A stretch of DNA of 9,440 nt from an uncultured Actinomycetes bacterium (GCA_937926105.1 CALANS010000100.1:1-9440), one strand, 5' to 3'; positions 1-7,008 are shown, numbered from the stretch's first letter. Translations and numbers: made by a program. Notes: generated from the letters alone by a model not told the origin.

Positions 1-42
1 GCGGCTTGCCGCGATCGAGACCAGCACAACCGAGAAGATCAA
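1..42 (-). CDS. Possible start of a further minus-strand gene, hydrophobic N-terminus (partial)
   Basis: Only 14 codons are visible before the left edge. A TTG codon at 42-40 overlaps the stop of the cysteine hydrolase gene (TTGA overlap) and opens a frame reading M-I-F-S-V-V-L-V-S-I-A-A-S-R. That looks like the start of a membrane segment, as in a transporter or small membrane protein. A GTG at 48 in the same frame is an alternative start. A GGGGG run about 8 bases upstream of the TTG could act as a ribosome binding site. The translational overlap would make it the next gene of the same operon. The evidence is only frame, hydrophobicity and position, so the call is weak; the family cannot be stated. 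Confidence 0.25.
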   Translation of the reverse strand, partial: MIFSVVLVSIAASR

Positions 43-797
43 TACCACGTCCCCCGTTCGTCGATCCCTTCGCCGGTCGGCAGCTCGAAGGATCCCGTCG
101 GGATCGACTCGAGGTACTCGGCAGTACCTCGAGAAGTGACGACCGATGCATACTTCATCGCCATATCGCCCAGGCTCACGGCGTGACTCGCCTCACTGCG
201 GTCGAAGCACGCATCCTCGATTACTCCGCATCGGAAGTTGAGCGAGAACGCATCGACGACAGTTGCTCTGACACATCCTGAGGTCGTCGCACCGCAGACC
301 AAGACCGTGTCACAGCCGAGCATTTGCAGATAGCTCGCCAGCGGAGTGCCGAAGAACGCAGACGGCTTGTCCTTGCGGACGACGATGTCGTGTCGCCTCG
401 GAGCGATGTCAGCGACGATCGTGCTTCCCTCGACTCCGTCTGCGGCATCGTGGCCGCCCGTCAGCCGCACGTTCTTCCAACGCCATGAGCCTTCAGTCCA
501 TCGGTCCGATCGTTGCGACGACGTGGTGTACACGACCGGTACGCCGCGATGGCGGCAGAGCTCGATGAGCTTCGACAGTGTGGGGATCGCTGCCCAGCCG
601 CGCTCCCCACAGGATGTCGGCCAGCGTTTCACCGATTCGAGGATCGGCAAGGGCTCGGTGTCACAGAATGCGTAATTGACGTCCACGACGATCAGCACGG
701 GTCTGCGCCCCCATGCCGGCTGACCGCCGAAGCCCGTCGCCGCAAAGACGGCACGGTCTTGTTCGGTGAAGAACCTGTCCCATGCTCGTTCGGTCAA
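39..797 (-). CDS. Isochorismatase-family cysteine hydrolase (N-carbamoylsarcosine amidase-like)
   Basis: The 252-residue protein belongs to the isochorismatase-like cysteine hydrolase superfamily, soluble enzymes that hydrolyse amide, ureido or vinyl-ether bonds. The fold's catalytic triad can be located. The Asp is in the strand VLIVVDVNYAF (Asp39), the Lys precedes the conserved SAFFGTPL segment (Lys142, or Lys144), and the nucleophilic Cys is in GATTSGCVRATVVDAF (Cys175). The GATTSGCVR signature and the length resemble N-carbamoylsarcosine amidohydrolase and maleamate-type amidases more than true isochorismatase, so an amidase role is the best guess. The substrate is unknown. The start is TTG at 797, chosen because GGAAGGAG lies about 6 bases upstream and the frame matches the family N-terminus. 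It is the last complete gene of the minus-strand cluster, 57 bases after the class II aldolase gene. Family assignment is secure; substrate and pathway step are inference. Confidence 0.92.
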   Translation of the reverse strand: MTERAWDRFFTEQDRAVFAATGFGGQPAWGRRPVLIVVDVNYAFCDTEPLPILESVKRWPTSCGERGWAAIPTLSKLIELCRHRGVPVVYTTSSQRSDRWTEGSWRWKNVRLTGGHDAADGVEGSTIVADIAPRRHDIVVRKDKPSAFFGTPLASYLQMLGCDTVLVCGATTSGCVRATVVDAFSLNFRCGVIEDACFDRSEASHAVSLGDMAMKYASVVTSRGTAEYLESIPTGSFELPTGEGIDERGTWY

Positions 798-854
798 CGC
801 CCTCTCCTTCCGAATGCAGGAATGCGACAGCCCCGATCTCGTCGGACGAACGAC

Positions 855-1589
855 CTACCTCCCCTGCTGCTCCGACTTGCGTCGCAGATAGTCATAGCCG
901 ATCTGCAGCTGTGCGGCAGACCACACCTCGTCTTCCTTCTCCTGCAGCTCACTCTCGTCGGACCACAGCACCGGCCCCCCGGCAGCCATGACACGCAACT
1001 GCTGTGCGCACGCCACCTCGAGACGAACAGCGCGCATGATCGCTGCCGCGGCGCCGTCGCCGACGGTGACCAGGCCATGCTGCGGGAGCAGGGCCGCCGT
1101 CGCACTTCCGAGGGCGTCCGCGAGGCTACGGCCCAGATCACGACTTCTGATGAGCCCACCGGTGCGAGTGAACCGGGGGAGCCCGAGCAGCGCATATTCC
1201 ACGCCAGCATGCGAGATCGCCCGGATCGGGACGTCCAAGGAGGCGAACTCGACGGCAGCCGAGGAATGCGTGTGGACGACGCAGTTGACATCGGGGCGCG
1301 CCAGCATGATCTCGGCATGGATGGGGAATTCGATGTGACGTGGTCCTTCGCCCCAGAGGATCTCGCCCTCGGGGGAGACGAGCACGACACGTTGCGGGGT
1401 GATCTCTTCGAAGCCCCATGTCGACGCCTTCATCCAGACGCCACGACCGTGGGGATCACGCAGGGACACATGGCCCCACACGAGATCGGCCTGTCCCGTC
1501 TCGGCCAGGACGAGGTTCACTCGGGCCGCCTCCTCAGCGAGCCGCTCGTCCTCTTCGTTGCCCACCATGCCACGCGTCTCCATCCTCAC
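855..1589 (-). CDS. Class II aldolase/adducin family protein, possible aromatic-acid decarboxylase
   Basis: The 244-residue protein has the single-domain class II aldolase/adducin fold, a zinc-dependent family that includes fuculose-phosphate and ribulose-phosphate enzymes. It also includes decarboxylases such as the 3,4-dihydroxyphthalate decarboxylase of actinobacterial phthalate pathways. Expected metal and catalytic residues are present: Glu87 in HIEFPIH (position of the FucA catalytic Glu), His106 and His108 in VVHTHSS, and His171 in LLPQHGLVTVGDG. The WGHVSLRD segment near residue 38-45 is the usual N-terminal motif. The start given is GTG 1589, with AAGGAG 5 bases upstream; ATG 1583 and ATG 1568 are alternatives. 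It lies between the O-demethylase-like gene (69-base gap, containing a small hairpin) and the cysteine hydrolase gene. Given an aromatic-catabolism setting, decarboxylation of a dihydroxylated aromatic acid is a reasonable hypothesis, but a sugar or hydroxy-acid aldolase cannot be excluded. Confidence 0.92.
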   Translation of the reverse strand: MRMETRGMVGNEEDERLAEEAARVNLVLAETGQADLVWGHVSLRDPHGRGVWMKASTWGFEEITPQRVVLVSPEGEILWGEGPRHIEFPIHAEIMLARPDVNCVVHTHSSAAVEFASLDVPIRAISHAGVEYALLGLPRFTRTGGLIRSRDLGRSLADALGSATAALLPQHGLVTVGDGAAAAIMRAVRLEVACAQQLRVMAAGGPVLWSDESELQEKEDEVWSAAQLQIGYDYLRRKSEQQGR

Positions 1590-1607
1590 ACCAACTCCTT
1601 CTCGAAC

Positions 1608-1630
1608 GGGACGGCCCAGCGCGCTGTCCC
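1608..1630 (-). other. Short intergenic hairpin between O-demethylase and aldolase genes
   Basis: In the 69-base gap, the transcribed strand can fold GGGACAGC against GCCGTCCC around a 7-base loop: five pairs, one A-C mismatch, then two pairs. No U-tract follows, so this is not a convincing intrinsic terminator. It might affect mRNA processing or relative expression, or it may be chance in GC-rich DNA. Confidence 0.2.
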
Positions 1631-1658
1631 CTTTCGTCTCACGGGCGTCCGCTCGTGT

Positions 1659-3038
1659 CTACTTGGCCACACTCTCGGTGCTGACGGTCGCCCTGATGGT
1701 CCTCTGAACGTGCCGTTCGACCGTTCGCTTTCCCGAGCCGCCGCCGCTCTCGCCCCAGAGGATCTCCACCTGCTCGCCATCGCGTGCGTGCCTCTCGTCG
1801 ATGAGGGCGACCGTGAACCAACTTCCCGCGTTCACCGTATATGCCGCGTAGGCGGACACGCCGATCTCCGCCGCATCGTTGGAGAGGACCGCGTCGTACT
1901 GGACGCGCGCGTAGCGGGAGAGCGGTGTCTCGAGATACTTCGGGCGATCATGCCCAGCGAAGAGGCTGTCCGCGTAGAGCTGGGTCACGTCATCGTCGTT
2001 CCACCTCAGCCAGACCTTCTTCAGGCGAGACTCCTTCTTCGACACCGCCAGGGCGTCTCGTCCGATGAACTCGTGATCCAAATGCACCACATGGCCGTAC
2101 CCGAAGTCCCAGGGCGTGAAGTAGTACTCGTCCACAGCCGACGGCTCGAAGCTGCCGCCTACCGAGAGTCGTGCTTCGTACCCGTCCGCCTTCAGCCAGC
2201 TCCGGTACCCCGAGAGGCCATCGCCGGCATAGATTGCCGGCACCGGCTGCGCCAGGTAGCCGGACTCGGTCGCACCGGTGTAGTACGCCAGCGCTCCCGC
2301 CCGGACGAGACCGAACTCCTCGCCGGCGCGCATGAGGGCGTCGAGACACGCATCCCCGTCGCTGACATCGCCGAAGATCTCCAGTCCCATCGATGCATCG
2401 CCCGGCACTCCCACCATCGTGTGGACGAGGGCCCGCACAGGCCGTCCCTCAATCGCGAACTGCATCATCCTGAAGAAGCCCGGGTTGTCAAGCCGGCCGC
2501 CGTGCGCCTTCTCCACGATCCGCCACGCCTTCGGGCCCTGGACCTCGTACCGGAAGGTGCGCCGTCGCGGGTTGCCATCCGCAGTCCGCTCGTCACGTTC
2601 GATGGTGACGTCGTACCCGCCGGCCTCGGCCTGATACTGCACCCAGTTGGCAGCCGCGCTGGGCCCGACGAGGCTGGCTTGCTGAGCGCCGAGCCCGAAC
2701 AGGATGGCAGTGCCGATCATGTTGCCGTCGGGCGCACAAGCGATGAAATGCTTGGCGCGATCCTCGCCGTAGGTCCGGGGGTTGTTCACCCCGGTCTCAC
2801 TCAGCAGCCGCCACACATCCGGACCCTTGATGTACACATCAGTCATGTGATGGGACTGGTCGAACAAGGCGGCCGTCTCCGTCCATGACCGCTGTTCATC
2901 CTGCCAATTTGTGATCTCACCCGGATACGGGAACTGAAACCGACGGATCGGCCGGTCCCGCAGAAGAGCGATCGGACCACCATACGAACGAATTTCTTCT
3001 TCGAGAGACTTCATCTTTCCTTCACTTTCCTCGGTCAT
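1659..3038 (-). CDS. LigM/DesA-like tetrahydrofolate-dependent aryl O-demethylase (GcvT-fold aminomethyltransferase family)
   Basis: The protein has about 459 residues, close to LigM of Sphingobium SYK-6 as I recall it (471). It has the GcvT-type folate-binding fold that moves a methyl group from a substrate to tetrahydrofolate. It can be followed alongside remembered LigM through most of its length: TNWQDEQRSW, LFDQSHHMTDVYIKG (His63/His64; the second His corresponds to LigM His60), GPSAAANWVQYQAEAGGYDV, RYEVQGPKAWRIVEKAHGG, ATESGYLAQPVPAIYAGD, SVGGSFEPSAVDEYY, HEFIGRDAL and a C-terminal ILWGESGGGSGKRTVE. LigM demethylates vanillate/3-O-methylgallate and DesA syringate, so an aryl methyl ether substrate is likely but not proven. 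The start at ATG 3038 has GGGG 6 bases upstream. ATG 3014 (MKSLEEE) matches the LigM N-terminus slightly better and is the main alternative; the frame is open to 3095 but then overlaps the permease gene. It starts 16 bases after the permease stop, so it is very likely co-transcribed with the transporter. N- or S-demethylation are alternative activities in this superfamily. Confidence 0.9.
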   Translation of the reverse strand: MTEESEGKMKSLEEEIRSYGGPIALLRDRPIRRFQFPYPGEITNWQDEQRSWTETAALFDQSHHMTDVYIKGPDVWRLLSETGVNNPRTYGEDRAKHFIACAPDGNMIGTAILFGLGAQQASLVGPSAAANWVQYQAEAGGYDVTIERDERTADGNPRRRTFRYEVQGPKAWRIVEKAHGGRLDNPGFFRMMQFAIEGRPVRALVHTMVGVPGDASMGLEIFGDVSDGDACLDALMRAGEEFGLVRAGALAYYTGATESGYLAQPVPAIYAGDGLSGYRSWLKADGYEARLSVGGSFEPSAVDEYYFTPWDFGYGHVVHLDHEFIGRDALAVSKKESRLKKVWLRWNDDDVTQLYADSLFAGHDRPKYLETPLSRYARVQYDAVLSNDAAEIGVSAYAAYTVNAGSWFTVALIDERHARDGEQVEILWGESGGGSGKRTVERHVQRTIRATVSTESVAK

Positions 3039-3054
3039 CGGCATCCCCGAACAC

Positions 3055-3888
3055 TCACAATCGATATCTGCCCGTCGTCCGCACCTCCAGGGCACGCAAC
3101 AGTCCGGTCGGCACCATCGCTATCACGGCGATGACGAACACCAGGCTGATGATGTCCCCCATCCGCCCCAGCGAAATATCCAGAACCAGCTCGACGCCCA
3201 ACCCCGCCTGCCCGAACAACATCTCTCCGAGGACCACTCCGATGAAGACGAGGCCGAAACTGATGCGCATCCCGGTCGTGATCGACGAGAGGATGCTCGG
3301 GACGGTGATGCGCCAGAAGAGGGTGCGCGTGGGCACCCGGAGACTGGCGGCAAGCATGAGTCTCGTCTGCGGGATCGTGTTCATAGCGGCAAGGACGACG
3401 AGCGTCATCGGGATGAAGCCATGAGCGAAGCCGAAGGCGATCTGTGTCGTCTCCGTGATTCCCAGGAAGAGCAGAAAGATCGGGAACAGTACCACGTTCG
3501 GGATGGCATACAACACGAACAGGCTGAGTGCGACGACGTGGTTCAAGAACGGCACGGTGCCCACAGCGAACCCGACCACCGTACCCAGGACGACCGTCAC
3601 CACATACGCAATCGTCACGAGCTTGATCGTGGACAAGAGGTTCGCGAGGAAGTCCGGATCCTGGAAGTTCTCGACGGTCTGCACCACAACTGCAGCCGGC
3701 GTCGGCACCAGATCCGAATCCGCCAGAGTCGCGATGATCTGCCAGATGACCAACAGCACCACGCCGACAACGGCCGGCGGCAGCATGGTCGCGGTCGGCC
3801 GCGGCTTCTTCCTGGTGTACGCGATGGGCACACGGACTCGGGACAAGAGGGGATCCGTCTTCGACCCAACGAGCGTTGCGGGTGTCAT
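3055..3888 (-). CDS. ABC transporter permease, nitrate/sulfonate/taurine (SsuC/TauC) type
   Basis: This 277-residue inner-membrane protein has about six hydrophobic segments, among them residues 37-55, 91-112, 120-143, 157-170, 208-222 and 246-265. The cytoplasmic EAA-type loop that docks on the ATPase is recognisable at residues 179-200 (AASLRVPTRTLFWRITVPSI), followed by the ITTGMRISFGLVFIGVVLGEML segment typical of SsuC/TauC-like permeases. The start ATG overlaps the stop of the preceding permease gene by 4 bases (ATGA), with GGAGG 5 bases upstream, which argues strongly for translational coupling. It forms the membrane channel of an importer with the second permease, the ATPase and the lipoprotein encoded upstream. 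Substrate cannot be read from the permease; neighbouring genes suggest an aromatic acid rather than sulfonate, as no sulfonate-using enzyme is present. Confidence 0.93.
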   Translation of the reverse strand: MTPATLVGSKTDPLLSRVRVPIAYTRKKPRPTATMLPPAVVGVVLLVIWQIIATLADSDLVPTPAAVVVQTVENFQDPDFLANLLSTIKLVTIAYVVTVVLGTVVGFAVGTVPFLNHVVALSLFVLYAIPNVVLFPIFLLFLGITETTQIAFGFAHGFIPMTLVVLAAMNTIPQTRLMLAASLRVPTRTLFWRITVPSILSSITTGMRISFGLVFIGVVLGEMLFGQAGLGVELVLDISLGRMGDIISLVFVIAVIAMVPTGLLRALEVRTTGRYRL

Positions 3889-4736
3889 GCTGACCTCCGA
3901 TGCCGGTTGAGCCGTCTCTCAACGCCCGTCAGAACGAGGCTTCCCACCAGGGCGATGAGGCACGTGATGAATACGCCCGCATACATGTCCGCTACGTCGT
4001 AGTTGTCGTAGGCGAACGAGATGAAGTGTCCGAGACCCTCCGTCGAGAGAATGAACTGCGTTGCAAGGACCATCACGATCGAATAGACCAAGGCCAGACG
4101 CGCCCCGACGGCCATCGCCGGTACCGCGTTGGGCAGCAGGACCTTCCGCAGATACGCGCCGTGCTTCAACCGCAACGACGCACTCAGCTCGAGCACGGCA
4201 CGCGGGACGGAATCGAATCCGACGAACGTGTTGGTGGCGACGACGACCAGGCTGAACGTGACCGAGAGGATGAGAATGGACACCGGCCCGGCGCCGATCA
4301 ACAGAACCAGGATCGGATACAGCGCGAAGGTGGGCAGGACGTAATAGAGATCCAGATAAGGCTCTACGGCTCGCCGGAAGAAGCTGCTTCGCCAAAGGCC
4401 ATAGGCGATGAGCACACCGAGCACAACCGCCAGAACGAAACTGATGAGGATCAGCTGAAGAGTGGGGACCAGCGTCTGCGTGAGGAACGACTCGCTGAGC
4501 AGAAGCCCCGTCGCACGACCGACGATCTCCGTCATCGGCAACAGGGTGGCCCGGTCGACGAGGCCGAACCGTGTGGCTGCCTCGATCAGCGCTCCGAGGA
4601 CCACGAACACGATCCCGGCCCAGACCCCAGGGCGCATGCCGAGCACGGTCTTCCGAGCGGTACCGAGATACTTCGGGATCGCGCGCCGGCTGGACGTGTG
4701 CCTCCTGGTGGAGGCAGGATCTGCCACCGCCGTCAT
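3885..4736 (-). CDS. ABC transporter permease, second subunit, SsuC/TauC type
   Basis: This 283-residue membrane protein is a diverged paralogue of the permease that follows it, so the importer probably uses a permease heterodimer. Most relatives of this transporter class use one permease gene. A basic N-terminal tail of about 35 residues precedes the first membrane segment (about 38-53). Further hydrophobic segments lie near 88-114, 134-148, 152-171, 205-229 and 252-272. The EAA-type loop is at about 184-204 (SASLRLKHGAYLRKVLLPNA). The start at 4736 overlaps the ATPase stop by 4 bases (ATGA), with a GGGGAA ribosome binding site a few bases upstream. Family assignment is secure; the need for two permeases is inferred from their presence. 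Confidence 0.93.
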   Translation of the reverse strand: MTAVADPASTRRHTSSRRAIPKYLGTARKTVLGMRPGVWAGIVFVVLGALIEAATRFGLVDRATLLPMTEIVGRATGLLLSESFLTQTLVPTLQLILISFVLAVVLGVLIAYGLWRSSFFRRAVEPYLDLYYVLPTFALYPILVLLIGAGPVSILILSVTFSLVVVATNTFVGFDSVPRAVLELSASLRLKHGAYLRKVLLPNAVPAMAVGARLALVYSIVMVLATQFILSTEGLGHFISFAYDNYDVADMYAGVFITCLIALVGSLVLTGVERRLNRHRRSA

Positions 4737-5524
4737 GCTGCCGTTCCCCGGCCGATTCGCATGTTCTTGTCCGACTCCGTGCGAAGCTGGCCCCAGATGC
4801 GATCCACGAGGCGGCCGACCTCGGGCGAGCCGACGATCTCAGGCGTCCGCGGGCGCGGGATCTCGACACGAATGTCATCGATGATCCGGCCAGGACGAGC
4901 ACTCATCACGAGCACCCGATCCGACAGGATCACGGACTCCACGATGCTGTGCGTCACGAAGATGACGGAGCAATTGGTCGTCGAGATGACACGGAGCAGT
5001 TCAAAGCCCAGCGCCAACCTCGTCTGCTCGTCCAGGGCACCGAACGGCTCATCGGCCAAGAGCAGGTCGGGCTCTGTCGAGAGCGCTCTTGCGAGATCGA
5101 TGCGGTGACGCATGCCTCCCGACAGCTGACCGGGGTAGTGACGTTCGAATCCTCGCAAGCCGACGAGGTCTATGAGCTCCAAGGCTCGTCGCTGCCGCTC
5201 CTTCTTTGCCACGCCCTTGGACTCCAGGGCGAACTCCGCGTTTCGCTGCACGGTGCGCCACGGCAATGCCGTCGACTCTTGGAAGACGATCGAGGTGTCA
5301 TCGCGTGGGCCTCTCAGGGGCTCACCGGAGATGGAGACGGTGCCGGCGCTGGGCGCCACCAGGCCACCCACGATGTGGAGCAAGGTGGACTTGCCACAAC
5401 CACTTGGTCCCACCAGCGATACGAACTCACCGCCTTCGCCGATGTCCAGACTCGTCGGGGCGAGTGCGTGTGTATCTCCGAACGACTTCGAAATGTCTGA
5501 GATCTGCACGAGGGGAAGGCTCAT
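4733..5524 (-). CDS. ABC transporter ATP-binding protein, SsuB/TauB type
   Basis: The 263-residue cytoplasmic ATPase has all motifs in order: Walker A GPSGCGKST at 39-47, Q-loop Gln82 (VFQES), signature LSGGMRHR at 134-141, Walker B LLLADEP with Glu159, D-loop GALDEQ, and H-loop His192 (FVTHS). The usual MRQR after the signature reads MRHR here, a mild variation that should not abolish activity. The open frame reaches 5629, but the extra 35 residues look non-conserved. ATG 5524 starts right at the family N-terminus (MSLPLVQISDISKSFG) and gives a normal length. It energises import with the two permeases, with which it is translationally coupled. Its start lies 167 bases after the binding-protein stop, an unusually wide gap in this otherwise tight cluster. 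Confidence 0.95.
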   Translation of the reverse strand: MSLPLVQISDISKSFGDTHALAPTSLDIGEGGEFVSLVGPSGCGKSTLLHIVGGLVAPSAGTVSISGEPLRGPRDDTSIVFQESTALPWRTVQRNAEFALESKGVAKKERQRRALELIDLVGLRGFERHYPGQLSGGMRHRIDLARALSTEPDLLLADEPFGALDEQTRLALGFELLRVISTTNCSVIFVTHSIVESVILSDRVLVMSARPGRIIDDIRVEIPRPRTPEIVGSPEVGRLVDRIWGQLRTESDKNMRIGRGTAA

Positions 5525-5589
5525 CGCTGACTCACTTCCTACAGAGCACCGAGACGACTCACCGTCGGCAATGCGCTGATGTGTTCTGA

Positions 5590-5624
5590 CCGGGTCTGCC
5601 CGTGGCGGGTAGGTGCCCATGGGC
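5590..5624 (-). repeat. Overlapping GC-rich inverted repeats between binding-protein and ATPase genes
   Basis: In the 167-base gap (5525-5691), three small inverted repeats are packed together: CGGG-TCTG-CCCG at 5591-5602, CCCG-TGG-CGGG at 5599-5609, and the palindrome GCCCATGGGC at 5615-5624. They are mutually exclusive or adjacent in RNA. Such structure downstream of a binding-protein gene often protects or partly terminates the message so that the binding protein is made in excess. No U-tract is seen, so I do not call a terminator. Stem lengths of 4-5 pairs are short and may be chance. Confidence 0.3.
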
Positions 5625-5691
5625 GACACATATCACGAGTCGATCCGGTCCGGCGGTCAATGGGGTCTTACTGTCTTCGGGTTCACCTCCA

Positions 5692-6714
5692 TCACTTGCA
5701 TTCCACAGGCAGCGACCCGACTCCGCCTTCCGGAAGGAACTTCGTGGAGAATAAGGTGCACCACGGCACCTCGGTCTTGGAGTCGCCAACAACGTTCATC
5801 GCCTCAGCCGCGAACGTGAGGGCCTGCTTGTCGTACGCCGTACCCCAGTACTTGCTGTCCACGGCGGTCTTGATCATCTTCTGCGCGATCTCTTCGCTGA
5901 CCTTGGAGTTCTTGGCGAGGATCGGCGCGGCCTTCTCAGGGTTCTGCTCGATCCACTCGACACCGTCCTGATAGGCCAGGATCGCGGCGCGCACGTTATC
6001 CGGGTGCTCGGTCACGTACTTTGTCGTGGATGCCATGATCACTTGTTCGAAGGAGGGCACGTAGTCGACGGAGTTCACGATGAGGCGCCATTTGCTCGGG
6101 TCCGCCAGATAGGTTGCAGGAGGAACGTAGGCGACGTCGATCTTTCCCGCCTCGAGCAATGCGACGCCTTCGCCGAATCCTCCGGTGGCCACGAAGTCGA
6201 TGCGGGAAGTGTTCAGCTTCGCATGGTCAGCCACGACATATGCGAGCGACTGCGTGGTTGATCCGGGGCTCGTGTATCCCCATCTCTTGATGTCGTTGAT
6301 CGTCTGGATCTTGCTGCTCGCCAACGCGTAATAGTTCACGTCTGTCACCGCTTGCGTCGCGCCCGCGACAACCACGATCTTCTCCCCGGCGGCTGCGCCC
6401 TTCACGGCTGCAGGAACTGCGATGGTGCCGATATCCATTCCACCAGCGGTAAGCGCGTGAACATCGTCGGTGCCGCCACTTGCACCATTGATGAGCTTGC
6501 CCACCTGGAGCCCGTGATTCTCAAAGAATCCCTGATCTTTGGCCGCATACCACGGGAGACCATACAGGTCCGTTCCATGAGTGGCGACGATATTGATCGT
6601 CTGCAGACCCGTCGCGTCTCCTCCAGGCGTCCCTCCCCCGCCGCTACATGCTGAAAGCGCGATTGCCGCCGCGGCAGCCACGCCGACACCGATCGACTTG
6701 GTGAGAAGTTTCAC
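5692..6714 (-). CDS. ABC transporter substrate-binding lipoprotein, SsuA/NMT1-like
   Basis: The 340-residue extracytoplasmic binding protein is tethered by a lipid. The signal runs from the start through a basic VKLLTKS, a hydrophobic Ala/Val stretch and the lipobox LSAC, giving lipidation at Cys23, followed by a Gly-rich linker. The mature part resembles the NMT1/SsuA-like periplasmic-binding fold: TINIVATHGTDLYGLPWYAA, DQGFFENHGLQV, ASGGTDDVHALTAGGMDIG (the usual region contacting ligand), and a later LLEAGKIDVAYVPPATYL. Two Cys near the C-terminus (in VPWCTLF and VECK) could form a disulfide. The start is GTG 6714, chosen because AGGAGG lies exactly 6 bases upstream and it gives a standard signal peptide. 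The frame stays open to 6954, but that extension would bury the signal. It is the first transporter gene after the regulator. The ligand is unknown; an aromatic carboxylate is inferred from the downstream enzymes. Confidence 0.94.
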   Translation of the reverse strand: MKLLTKSIGVGVAAAAAIALSACSGGGGTPGGDATGLQTINIVATHGTDLYGLPWYAAKDQGFFENHGLQVGKLINGASGGTDDVHALTAGGMDIGTIAVPAAVKGAAAGEKIVVVAGATQAVTDVNYYALASSKIQTINDIKRWGYTSPGSTTQSLAYVVADHAKLNTSRIDFVATGGFGEGVALLEAGKIDVAYVPPATYLADPSKWRLIVNSVDYVPSFEQVIMASTTKYVTEHPDNVRAAILAYQDGVEWIEQNPEKAAPILAKNSKVSEEIAQKMIKTAVDSKYWGTAYDKQALTFAAEAMNVVGDSKTEVPWCTLFSTKFLPEGGVGSLPVECK

Positions 6715-7008
6715 AATGGTCCTCCTGCTCCTACTGTTGGGCGTCATTAGTGCGCAGTCTCCTTCGTCCGGGAGTTCTGTCATTCCGGTGGACCGATATT
6801 CGCGTTGCTCGACGACATCCGCGGCGTCGATTCCCATCCTCGGGTCGGATACCAATTCCGCCATCGTGCTCGAGGCACCAACGCCCTCGTGTGCACGGGA
6901 GCGGGCGTTTCCGAACTGCATGCGAAGCGTCATAGCCGATCCTCTCGGTCGCAAGAGACCCTGCGGGTCAGGGCCCTGTCACCAGCGACCGGGTCCGTGT
7001 TCGCGATC
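6715..7008 (-). other. Long leader region upstream of the binding-protein gene, no gene recognised
   Basis: Between the regulator stop and the binding-protein start there are 380 bases without a recognisable gene. The left 294 bases would be the 5' leader if transcription starts just left of the candidate promoter at 7009-7038. The binding-protein frame is open for 80 codons upstream of its GTG, but the translation has no recognisable family or second signal, and its start codons lack a better ribosome binding site. A lone GTTCTGT (6774-6780), matching one arm of the operator-like repeat at 7044-7060, is present but could be chance. I see no riboswitch fold that I can name. Confidence 0.4.
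6721..6726 (-). promoter_or_regulatory. Ribosome binding site deciding the GTG start of the binding protein
   Basis: The minus strand reads AGGAGG followed by ACCATT and then GTG at 6714-6712. This perfect Shine-Dalgarno with 6-base spacing overrides the longer open frame that extends upstream, and fits a lipoprotein signal peptide beginning at the GTG. Confidence 0.85.

Noticed and set aside
513..2888. 791-codon open frame on the plus strand, antisense to the O-demethylase, aldolase and hydrolase genes
   Set aside because: It lies opposite three clearly conserved genes, its translation is rich in Arg, His, Pro, Asp and Glu with no domain, and long antisense frames are expected opposite GC-rich, codon-biased genes.
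3900..5108. 402-codon plus-strand open frame opposite the permease and ATPase genes
   Set aside because: Antisense shadow: charged, low-complexity translation, no motif, and the opposite strand encodes recognisable ABC proteins.
4571..5500. 309-codon plus-strand open frame opposite the ATPase gene
   Set aside because: Antisense to a gene with every ABC ATPase motif; no family resemblance.
5615..5624. GCCCATGGGC palindrome as a stand-alone operator
   Set aside because: Ten-base GC-rich palindromes are common in such DNA, and this one is not repeated elsewhere in the gaps; kept only as part of the structured gap.
5525..5629. 35-residue N-terminal extension of the ATPase
   Set aside because: Non-conserved composition; the family N-terminus starts exactly at ATG 5524. 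The extension region holds the inverted repeats instead.
5942..5949. TTCTGCTC inside the binding-protein gene as another operator copy
   Set aside because: It is an 8-base match within coding sequence with no dyad partner, and serves as a warning that the short motif occurs by chance.
6715..6954. N-terminal extension of the binding protein by 80 codons
   Set aside because: It would bury the lipoprotein signal internally, has no recognisable sequence, and the GTG at 6714 has a perfect ribosome binding site.
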